NCBI GenBank assembly: GCA_949295065.1
Contig: CASFJQ010000005.1
Coordinates: 1 to 64,000 of the forward strand
DNA from: an uncultured Parabacteroides sp.
GTDB taxonomy: Bacteria; Bacteroidota; Bacteroidia; Bacteroidales; Tannerellaceae
Direction: 5' to 3'
DNA: 64,000 nt
The translations under genes were made by a program, and so were the position numbers. The notes below the pieces were generated by a model. That model searched no databases and was not told the DNA's origin. It saw only the letters and a list, made by a program, of their open reading frames with translations. Positions 51,985 through 59,464 of the stretch are shown in pieces; within the stretch, counting starts at the first letter, position 1; the number at the start of each line of letters is the position of its first letter.

Positions 51985-53241
51985 ATGGAATACCTTAAAT
52001 TATTGATTGACGTTATTAAGAAAGTTTTGAAACAAACCAAGTCCTACCCTATCAAAGCCAATGATTTTGAGAAATGCAGGATAGAACAGCCTAATGCCAC
52101 ACACTCAAAAACAGCTGTGATGCTCAAATCTTTAGAGGATTTTCTGCAAGGGAACTACGAATTTCGTTTCAATCTGCTCAGTGAAACTACAGAGTTCAGG
52201 AAATTGACTGACAACAGTGAAAAGTTCAAGCCTGTGACGCAACGCGACCTTAACAGTTTCTGCCAGTCCGCACAACAGGCAGGAATAGAATGTTGGGACC
52301 GTGATGTGGCAAGGTTTGTCAACTCCAACAAGACAAAGGATTATCATCCGTTCACCTCATATATGGAAAATCTTCCTGAGTGGGACGGACGCGACCGCAC
52401 TGCGGAACTTGCCAAAAGAGTATCCGACAAACCGTATTGGATCAAAGGTTTTCACCGCTGGATGCTGGGCATGGCAGCCTGCTGGATGCAGACTGATAAG
52501 TATCATGCTAACAGCGTGGCTCCTATTCTGGTCAGCCGAAAACAAGGAATGCATAAATCCACATTCTGCAAACTGATAATACCGGAAGAACTGCGTGCAT
52601 ATTATACTGACAGTGTGGATTTAAACGCCACCGGCGCAATAGAGCAGAAACTTGCTCTTTTCGGTCTGATTAATATTGATGAATTTGACAAAATTCCGGA
52701 GGGCAAGCATCCGCTTCTGAAAAATCTGATGCAAATGTCTGAGCTTAACATAAGAAAGGCTTATCAGAAAAACTTCAGACCTCTGCCCCGCATTGCTTCA
52801 TTTATCGGAACATCAAACAGAAAGGATTTGCTGAGCGACACCACAGGCAGCCGCCGTTTCCTTTGCGTTGAGATTGAAAATAAAATAGATATTTCTCCAA
52901 TAGATTACAATCAATTATACGCCCAATTGAAAACAGAAATCCTTTCCGGCGAGCGCACGTGGTTTACTACGGATGAAGAAGCAGAAATACAGCAGTCCAA
53001 CCTTGCTTTCTACAAACAGAATGTCGAGGAAGAGTTATTCTTCTCCGGTTTCCGCCCTGCCGAAAAGTCCGGTTCCGGCGAACTTCTTTCGTCTGCTGAA
53101 ATTTTCCGCCGACTGCGCAAACGTAATCCTGCGGCAATGCGCGGCATTACACTAAGGGCTTTCAGCCGTTCGCTATCTCAGATTGGGATTAAAAGGGTTC
53201 ATACGCGGTATGGGAATGTTTATGAGGTGGTGGAGGTATAA
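51985..53241 (+). CDS. VapE/VirE-like (DUF3874-type) protein with degenerate P-loop
   Basis: 418 residues from MEYLKLLIDV; an in-frame GTG further upstream begins inside palindrome array 3 and is unlikely. The C-terminal half (about 150-360) is a VapE-type AAA/helicase-like domain. The P-loop position reads RKQGMHKSTF (185-194), with His where the Walker A Gly would be; the Walker B is LINIDEFDKI (228-237); GSRRFLCVEI follows. A Glu/Lys DNA-binding winged region is at the end (EIFRRLRKRNPAAMRGITLR). The family occurs in phage and conjugative elements and VirE-type defence or replication modules. It is flanked by inverted family A repeats. Confidence 0.8.
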   Translation: MEYLKLLIDVIKKVLKQTKSYPIKANDFEKCRIEQPNATHSKTAVMLKSLEDFLQGNYEFRFNLLSETTEFRKLTDNSEKFKPVTQRDLNSFCQSAQQAGIECWDRDVARFVNSNKTKDYHPFTSYMENLPEWDGRDRTAELAKRVSDKPYWIKGFHRWMLGMAACWMQTDKYHANSVAPILVSRKQGMHKSTFCKLIIPEELRAYYTDSVDLNATGAIEQKLALFGLINIDEFDKIPEGKHPLLKNLMQMSELNIRKAYQKNFRPLPRIASFIGTSNRKDLLSDTTGSRRFLCVEIENKIDISPIDYNQLYAQLKTEILSGERTWFTTDEEAEIQQSNLAFYKQNVEEELFFSGFRPAEKSGSGELLSSAEIFRRLRKRNPAAMRGITLRAFSRSLSQIGIKRVHTRYGNVYEVVEV

Positions 53242-53364
53242 AGCTATTTTTAACAAAAAGAGGTCTTTGACATATTTACATACAATCTTTTTAGCGTTTT
53301 TTCTCTTTTTTATCCACTGGAACAAGAGTTATAATTATTTTTACCACAACCTCTTAATTAATAA

Positions 53365-53507
53365 CTCAAGTTTCGCAAGCTCAACTTACAGATAACAAGT
53401 CAACAAGGTTTTTAGATGAAAAATTGTAAAGTTACTGTTGTTTTGATCTTGTAAACTTGTCTCTGAAGCCTTGTTGACTTTTAAGTTGAGCAACTTGCGA
53501 AACTTGA
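53365..53507. mobile_element. MITE-like element, family A copy A8 (143 bp)
   Basis: Ends are CTCAAGTTTCGCAAGCTCAA (53365) and GAGCAACTTGCGAAACTTGA (53488-53507), imperfect inverted repeats of about 24 bases. Inside are the family A arms ACAAGTCAACAAGG and CCTTGTTGACTT and, in inverse orientation, the core GATGAAAAATTGTAAAGTT. No ORF. The structure fits a non-autonomous transposable element, but no target-site duplication is obvious. Confidence 0.6.
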
Positions 53508-53533
53508 ATTAATAATAAAAAGAATTATATTTG
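53503..53533 (+). promoter_or_regulatory. promoter of the candidate structured RNA
   Basis: CTTG (53503-53506), 19 bases, TATATTTG (53526-53533). The -33 box is given by the end of repeat A8. Confidence 0.6.
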
Positions 53534-53539
53534 CAGTCA

Positions 53540-53590
53540 ATATGACCTCCCACGCTTCCCATAGAACAGCGCACCCGGGGAGGTTTTCGA
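53540..53590 (+). ncRNA. candidate small structured RNA
   Basis: ACCTCCC (53545-53551) pairs with GGGAGGT (53578-53584), and inside CGCT (53553-53556) pairs with AGCG (53568-53571), loop TTCCCATAGAAC-like. TTTTCGAGTTTT follows as a weak stop. A -7 box lies 7 bases before position 53541. The stretch is far more GC-rich than its surroundings. No known RNA family is recognised; a 61-residue reading frame over it is unlikely to be a real gene. Confidence 0.4.
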
Positions 53591-53633
53591 GTTTTAATAT
53601 GATAGTTTCTGATAAAAGTATGCGTATTTTTGT

Positions 53634-54672
53634 TTATCGTCTGTCAGATTCGAATTCTTTCTCAATTTCTTCAATCGTAGGCAAACTGCCCCGGAAGTCT
53701 TTGGGCAAAGCTTGCCCTAATTCATAATCGGAAATTCCAATAGGTTTCTGAATATCACGCAAGGCATATTCTGCTTTGATACGGTCTTTACTCTTGCAAA
53801 GCAATAGTCCGATAGTCCGGTTGTCCCCTTCTCGGCAAAGAATATCATCTACGGCAGAGCAGTAGAAATTCAGTTTACCGATATATTCCGGCATGAACTC
53901 TGTATCTTTCAATTCTATTACTAAATAGCGGTGTAGAAAAGCGTTATACATCAATATGTCAATATAATAATCATCACCTGACACCTCTATATGATACTGC
54001 CGTCCCATGAAAGCAAAGCCTGCCCCCATTTCTACAAGGAATTTCTCAACATGCTTCACCAAACCGATTTTCACGTCACGCTCATTGTATTGCTCTGTGA
54101 AAGTCAGCATATCAAATATATACGGGTCTTTGAGCATGGATTTCACATCGTTTGCTTCCGGTGTCGGGAGGAATCATGTACCAATAACGTGCCCGAATGT
54201 CCTTGACCTGTTGCATAAGAATAAGATTATGTGTCCATCCCAAATGCTTTATGGGGAGGGTGAAATTATATTCTTCCAATTGCGCAATCACTGATTGCGT
54301 AATTGGAGAACATACTCCTTTAACCATCGTAAGTTCCTGATTATACTCATTGAAGAACTGTATCATGCACTGCATATTGCGTACAGAAAAGCCTTTTATC
54401 TCGGAATAATCATTCTTCAAATCTACAGCTAACCGTTGCAAGGTTTTCTTGCCCCAACCGTCTGCATCCTGGCTTTGCTGCAACATGCCACCAATATCCC
54501 AATACATCCTGAGCATTTCTTCATTGGCTGCATAAATAGTCCGTTGTTGGGCTATCAATACCCGTTGCTTAATTTTTCGAAGTAATGCCGCATAGCCTCG
54601 AAAATTATCTGCCAATTTATCAATTGTTTGTTTATCTATATTTTTATCCATAATCTCCTTTGATGTATTCAC
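53634..54672 (-). pseudogene. broken YhcG/DUF1016-family nuclease gene
   Basis: Two frames together make a YhcG-type protein. The N-terminal half (54672-54112, MDKNIDKQTIDKLADNF to RARYWYM) carries the DUF1016 N-domain. The C-terminal half (54146-53634, LKDPYIFDMLTFTEQYNERD) has the PD-(D/E)xK nuclease with IDILMYN and YLVIELK. Between them the usual 35-45 residues are missing and the frame is lost, so the gene is split and shortened. YhcG proteins are linked with DNA-end processing and mobile elements. Lies in the accessory patch. Confidence 0.85.
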
Positions 54673-55015
54673 AAAATTACGTTTTTATTCTATAGTCCAT
54701 CACATTTCATACAATATTATTAGTTATTCCCTTATGAGCTGGTTTTATAATCCTGACACCCTCCAAAACGTATAACCAAAACTTTGACAAAAGCAAATTC
54801 TAAGGCTGACATTTTGCCTCATTTTTTATCCTAAAAGAAAAACTTTTATTTCCAAATATTTTTGGAAGTTTTCTATTTTATTTTTTACAATCTTGTTTAT
54901 CAACTGGTTTACAAAAATTAACTAGGCAAAAGTTTTCCAAAAAGGAAAACTTAATAATGTTTAGATATATCTTTGCAGCACAAACAAAGACTAATAAAAA
55001 TAAGATAAAATAATC
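54673..55015. other. 343-base region upstream of nrdD
   Basis: AT-rich. It holds an inverted repeat TTCCAAA/TTTGGAA (54850-54867), the perfect inverted repeat described as operator (54930-54952) and the nrdD -7 box (54969-54976). No gene is visible in the remainder. Confidence 0.6.
54930..54976 (+). promoter_or_regulatory. nrdD promoter with overlapping operator
   Basis: AAGTTTTCC (54930-54938), five A, GGAAAACTT (54944-54952): a perfect 9-bp inverted repeat. The -7 box TATCTTTG is at 54969-54976. The repeat covers the expected -33 position, so a bound protein would block the promoter. It is not an NrdR box. Confidence 0.6.
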
Positions 55016-57223
55016 ATGATTCAGACAGTTGTTAAACGTGACGGACGAATCGTTGGATTCAACGAAGAGAAGATAGCTACAGCTATCCGAAAAGCCATGT
55101 TGCACACTCAAAACGGCGAAGATATGCAGCTTATTCGCCAGATAACTGACCGTATTTCATTCAAGGGTGATTCTCAAATGACCGTTGAAGCTATCCAGGA
55201 TGCTGTCGAAATGGAACTCATGAACAGCAGCCGTAAAGATGTTGCACAGAAATACATCGCATACCGAAATCAAAGAAGTATTGCACGCAAAGCGAAAACC
55301 AGAGATATGTTTCTGGAAATCATCAATATCAAATCAAATGATATTACGCGTGAGAATGCCAATATGAATGCCGACACTCCGGCCGGTATGATGATGAAAT
55401 TCTCAAGTGAAACAACTAAACCTTTTGTTGACGACTATTTGTTAAGCGAAGAAACCAGAAACGCTGCACAAAACAATTATCTGCACATTCATGACAAGGA
55501 TTATTATCCTACAAAGAGCTTGACTTGCGTTCAGCATCCTTTGGACAAGATTCTGAAGAATGGTTTTTCGGCTGGTCATGGTGAATCCAGACCTGCAAAA
55601 CGAATCGAGACTGCAAGTATTTTGGGCTGTATTTCTCTTGAAACTGCTCAGAACGAAATGCATGGCGGACAGGCTATTCCTGCTTTTGATTTCTATCTTG
55701 CTCCATACGTAAGAAACAGTTTTATCGAAGAGATTAAGAATCTGGAGGATTTGAACGGTGAGGATTATTCTCATTTATATAATGCGGAACTGGAAGATTT
55801 CATTTCAAAGCCTTTGGAAGGACTTAAAGGTGAAGAAAGAATTTTGCAGCATGCAGTCAACAAAACTGTAAGCCGCGTTCACCAGTCAATGGAGGCTTTT
55901 ATACATAATATGAACACTATACATTCCCGTGGCGGTAATCAGGTAGTGTTCAGTTCCATCAATTACGGAACAGATACTTCGGCTGAAGGAAGATGCGTTA
56001 TCAGAGAATTGCTTCGTACAACTTACAGAGGTGTAGGTAACGGAGAAACTGCTATATTCCCTATCCAGATTTGGAAGAAAAAACGTGGTGTCAGCTATTT
56101 GCCTACTGACAGAAACTACGACTTGTATCAATTAGCTTGTAAGGTTACGGCACGCCGTTTCTTCCCTAATTTCCTCAACCTCGACGCTACATTCAACCGT
56201 CATGAGGATTGGAAAGCAGACGATCCGAAGAGATATATGTATGAAGTTGCAACTATGGGATGCCGTACACGTGTGTTTGAAAACAAATTCGGTCCGAAAA
56301 CTTCAATCGGACGTGGAAACTTGTCGTTCTCCACAATTAACATTGTGCGTCTTGCCATTGAGTGCATGAACATCAGTAATAAAGAAGAAAGAATTGCAAT
56401 GTTCTTCTCAAAACTGGATGCAATGCTTGAGATTACTGCACGCCAGTTGCATGAAAGAATGGAATTCCAGAAAACAGCATTTGCAAAGCAATTTCCTTTG
56501 CTTATGTCTTCTTTATGGATTGGATGCGAAAAGTTGAAACCAAATGACACTATCGAGTCTGTAATCAACCAGGGAACACTTGGTATCGGATTTATCGGAC
56601 TTGCAGAATGTTTGGTTGCACTGACTGGCAAGCATCACGGAGAATCTGAAGAAGCACAAGAACTTGGTTTGAAAATTGTCACATATATGCGCGACAGGGC
56701 TCAACAGTTTTCTGACCAATATCATCACAACTACAGTGTTTTGGCTACTCCGGCTGAAGGTTTGTCCGGTAAGTTCACAAGAAAAGACAGAAAAGATTTC
56801 GGTTTCCTTCCGGGAATCACTGACCGTGAATATTATACTAATTCAAATCACGTTCCGGTATATTATAAATGTAGCGCCAAACATAAGGCAGAAGTGGAAG
56901 CTCCTTATCACGACCTGACACGTGGCGGACATATTTTCTATGTTGAGCTTGATGGTGATGCAACTCACAACCCGGATGTTATCATGCAGGTTGTGGATAT
57001 GATGGACAAATATAATATCGGATATGGCTCAGTGAACCATAACCGTAACCGCTGCCTTGACTGCGGATATGAAAATTCAGATTCATCAATGACTGAATGT
57101 CCAAAATGTGGAAGCCATAATATTGACAAGCTTCAGCGTATCACCGGCTATCTGGTTGGAACAACTGACAGATGGAATAATGCGAAATTGGCGGAGCTTA
57201 AAGATAGAGTGACACATAATTGA
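55016..57223 (+). CDS. nrdD: anaerobic ribonucleoside-triphosphate reductase
   Basis: 735 residues, class III reductase that makes dNTPs without oxygen. An ATP-cone (about 3-90, TVVKRDGRIVGFNEEKIATAI) senses dATP/ATP. The barrel follows. The zinc site has four Cys (680, 683, 695, 698), and the glycyl radical is Gly711 in RITGYLVGTTDRW. The activase NrdG is encoded downstream, with repeat B3 between them. The promoter region holds a perfect inverted repeat. Confidence 0.96.
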   Translation: MIQTVVKRDGRIVGFNEEKIATAIRKAMLHTQNGEDMQLIRQITDRISFKGDSQMTVEAIQDAVEMELMNSSRKDVAQKYIAYRNQRSIARKAKTRDMFLEIINIKSNDITRENANMNADTPAGMMMKFSSETTKPFVDDYLLSEETRNAAQNNYLHIHDKDYYPTKSLTCVQHPLDKILKNGFSAGHGESRPAKRIETASILGCISLETAQNEMHGGQAIPAFDFYLAPYVRNSFIEEIKNLEDLNGEDYSHLYNAELEDFISKPLEGLKGEERILQHAVNKTVSRVHQSMEAFIHNMNTIHSRGGNQVVFSSINYGTDTSAEGRCVIRELLRTTYRGVGNGETAIFPIQIWKKKRGVSYLPTDRNYDLYQLACKVTARRFFPNFLNLDATFNRHEDWKADDPKRYMYEVATMGCRTRVFENKFGPKTSIGRGNLSFSTINIVRLAIECMNISNKEERIAMFFSKLDAMLEITARQLHERMEFQKTAFAKQFPLLMSSLWIGCEKLKPNDTIESVINQGTLGIGFIGLAECLVALTGKHHGESEEAQELGLKIVTYMRDRAQQFSDQYHHNYSVLATPAEGLSGKFTRKDRKDFGFLPGITDREYYTNSNHVPVYYKCSAKHKAEVEAPYHDLTRGGHIFYVELDGDATHNPDVIMQVVDMMDKYNIGYGSVNHNRNRCLDCGYENSDSSMTECPKCGSHNIDKLQRITGYLVGTTDRWNNAKLAELKDRVTHN

Positions 57224-57227
57224 TGAA

Positions 57228-57382
57228 GGAGGAGTCAAGAAGTCAAAAAAGTAGTCAAGAAGTCAAGGAGTCAAGGAGTCAAGAAGAATTTTCTATAACT
57301 CTCAACTACTTGACTTCTTAACTACTTGACTTCTTAACTACTTGACTTCTTAACTACTTGACTTCTTAACTACTTGACTTCA
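57228..57382. repeat. family B repeat, copy B3 (longest)
   Basis: GTCAAGAAGTC and GTCAAGGAGTC words on the left face at least four tandem copies of ACTACTTGACTTCTTA on the right. It lies inside the nrdD-nrdG operon, so it would form a long hairpin in the mRNA and may lower nrdG expression. Confidence 0.88.
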
Positions 57383-57390
57383 AAAAAACT

Positions 57391-57909
57391 ATGCCCAACA
57401 AAACAATCTCAATCCTAAACATCCTCGAAGATACTACAGTTGACGGACCAGGATTCCGCACAGCTATTTATTCTGCCGGATGCGAACATAAATGCCCCGG
57501 CTGCCACAATCCCGAATCTTGGGATATAAATAATGGCAGAATGGAGAATATAGAAACAATTGCGGAGAAAGTGCTAAGCGACGAATTTGCAAATGTCACT
57601 TTCACAGGAGGTGACCCAATGTTTCAAGCCGAAGCTTTTGCAGAATTGGCAAAGATTATAAAGGAAAGAAGTTCAAAAAATATATGGTGCTACACTGGCT
57701 TCCTTTATGAAGCATTGCTGAAAAGAGAAGATTGCATGAAACTTCTCTCCTATATAGACGTACTTGTTGACGGTCCATTTATTCTATCTCTTAAAACAGA
57801 GGAAGTTCCATTCAGAGGAAGTAGTAATCAGAGGTTGATTGATGTGCAGGCTTCTTTGAAGATAAGGGAAACGGTGTTGTGGGGGTATGAGCCGAGGCCG
57901 GTGTTATGA
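57391..57909 (+). CDS. nrdG: anaerobic ribonucleotide reductase activating protein
   Basis: 172 residues, radical SAM enzyme. The cluster motif is CEHKCPGC (Cys31, Cys35, Cys38; CxxxCxxC). TFTGGDPMFQ binds SAM. It generates the glycyl radical on NrdD. The length is usual. It is 167 bases after nrdD, across repeat B3. The start MPNKTISILN lies just after the repeat. Confidence 0.95.
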   Translation: MPNKTISILNILEDTTVDGPGFRTAIYSAGCEHKCPGCHNPESWDINNGRMENIETIAEKVLSDEFANVTFTGGDPMFQAEAFAELAKIIKERSSKNIWCYTGFLYEALLKREDCMKLLSYIDVLVDGPFILSLKTEEVPFRGSSNQRLIDVQASLKIRETVLWGYEPRPVL

Positions 57910-57952
57910 TATTCAAACCTGTAACAATTTCTAAATAATTCACCTTTCACAA

Positions 57953-57981
57953 TAGGGGTTTCTCCCATAGCAACTGTCTTA
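57953..57981 (+). promoter_or_regulatory. ECF sigma promoter candidate 1
   Basis: TAGGGGTTT (57953-57961), 14 bases, GTCTTA (57976-57981), 81 bases before the sigma factor start. The same pair with the same spacer lies before fecR. Confidence 0.55.
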
Positions 57982-58061
57982 TCTCTTGAAACAACAAGAT
58001 ATCTCATTATTGAGATTAGAAAAAACTTGTTTTCTTTGTAGTTCTCAAACAAATAAAAGAG

Positions 58062-58574
58062 ATGGAGACATTTTCAGTTGCAGACTTTGAGTATAATTTC
58101 AAGAGTTTATATAAACCCTTGTGCCTTTTTGCGCTCCGTTATATCCATGAAACAGAAGATGCCGAGGATATTGTGCAGCAGGCTTTTGCCGATGTATGGG
58201 AAAAAGGCAGTAAGGGAGAAAACATTTCAAACCTGAAATCTTATCTTTACCAGACAGTGAAGAACCGCTCATTAAACTTCATTACACGACAGCCATTATA
58301 CGAAACAACCGCACAGATTCCTGATACGGAAGATTTGGACGAAGAGGAAGAAATAGCTTTATCCGAACGTGACGCACGCCTGTGGGCGGCAATAGACAAT
58401 CTGCCCAAAGAACGCAGACGTATATTCCTGCTTTCAAAACGTGACGGATTGAAATACCAAGAAATTGCAGACATACTGCAAATATCCGTGAAGACAGTGG
58501 AGAATCAGATGGGCAAAGCGTTGAAGACATTAAGAAATACAGCCATTCGTATTTATCTATTCTTTTTTTCATAA
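58062..58574 (+). CDS. ECF-family RNA polymerase sigma factor
   Basis: 170 residues with region 2 (about 15-85, LCLFALRYIHETEDAEDIVQ) and region 4 (110-160, LKYQEIADILQISVKTVENQ), and no anti-sigma-like domain. The FecI-like set-up (sigma, FecR, TonB-dependent receptor) means that the sigma is held by the FecR anti-sigma and released when the receptor is loaded. Target promoters are probably the two TAGGGGTTT-N14-GTCTTA sites at 57953 and 58583. Confidence 0.92.
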   Translation: METFSVADFEYNFKSLYKPLCLFALRYIHETEDAEDIVQQAFADVWEKGSKGENISNLKSYLYQTVKNRSLNFITRQPLYETTAQIPDTEDLDEEEEIALSERDARLWAAIDNLPKERRRIFLLSKRDGLKYQEIADILQISVKTVENQMGKALKTLRNTAIRIYLFFFS

Positions 58575-58582
58575 ACAGAAAA

Positions 58583-58611
58583 TAGGGGTTTTCATAAGAG
58601 CTTTTGTCTTA
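58583..58611 (+). promoter_or_regulatory. ECF sigma promoter candidate 2
   Basis: TAGGGGTTT (58583-58591), 14 bases, GTCTTA (58606-58611), 19 bases before the fecR start. Confidence 0.55.
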
Positions 58612-58630
58612 ACGATAAAAAATCGTCAAT

Positions 58631-59464
58631 ATGAAAAAATACAACAGTTTTGAGGAACGCATTCGTTTCGTCGCACAATACTACCGTGAGAATTGCTTTT
58701 CAGAGGATGCGGCTTGGAAAAGATTCGCACTAAAACACGGAATAGTCCGTCGTCCACGAATTTCATTTATGCAATGGAGTGCGGCTGCAGTTATATTACT
58801 GCTTGTAAGCTTCGGTTCATACTGGTTCTACAATCAAAGACAAGCAGATTGGATTTCAGAAAGTACGGTTGCAGGACAAATAAAAGATGTTTTCCTGCCA
58901 GACAGCACAGTTATTTATCTATCTGAAAACACAGAAATAAAATATGACAGGAAAAGCTTCGGGAAAGGCAGTCGCAATGTGCTATTGCAAGGAAAAGCTT
59001 TCTTTAAAGTAAAGAGGGACAAAACATCTCCTTTCTCAGTAAAAACAAAACAGACAAAGGTGGAAGTTCTGGGAACAAGTTTCCAGATTGCCGAGTATAA
59101 AGACAGAGTAAAGGTTGACGTACTGACTGGTAAAGTGAGATTTGAGGCAGAAAGCGAAGAGGTGTTATTAAGTGCCGGTATGGGCGCAGTTTATAAGCCT
59201 AAAGAAAACAACATAGAAATAAGCAATGAGATAGGAGAAAATGTAATGTCCTGGAAAGAAGGAATATTAAGATTCAACCATACTCCGATGTATAAAGTAG
59301 TAAATGACTTGAGGGATTTCTACGTTATAAATATCACAAGCCTTTCGGAAGAAGAAAAGAATCTGCAACTGACGGCATCATTCAAGGATATGAGTATAGA
59401 TGAAGTGCTTAGAATAATCAACCAGACATTAGACATTAATCTGAAAACGGAAGAAACAAAATGA
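58631..59464 (+). CDS. FecR-type anti-sigma factor
   Basis: 277 residues. A short cytoplasmic part (1-48), a membrane helix (49-66, WSAAAVILLLVSFGSYWF), the FecR domain (about 80-200, LPDSTVIYLSENTEIKYD, GKAFFKV, VEVLGTSFQI) and a C-terminal STN-like part (YVINITSLSEEEKNLQLTA). It transmits binding at the receptor to the sigma factor. Its stop overlaps the receptor start by four bases. Confidence 0.92.
   Translation: MKKYNSFEERIRFVAQYYRENCFSEDAAWKRFALKHGIVRRPRISFMQWSAAAVILLLVSFGSYWFYNQRQADWISESTVAGQIKDVFLPDSTVIYLSENTEIKYDRKSFGKGSRNVLLQGKAFFKVKRDKTSPFSVKTKQTKVEVLGTSFQIAEYKDRVKVDVLTGKVRFEAESEEVLLSAGMGAVYKPKENNIEISNEIGENVMSWKEGILRFNHTPMYKVVNDLRDFYVINITSLSEEEKNLQLTASFKDMSIDEVLRIINQTLDINLKTEETK

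Noticed and set aside
53542..53727. 61-residue reading frame starting in the structured RNA
   Set aside because: It runs through the stem-loop and into the antisense of the nuclease pseudogene; codon use is not protein-like.
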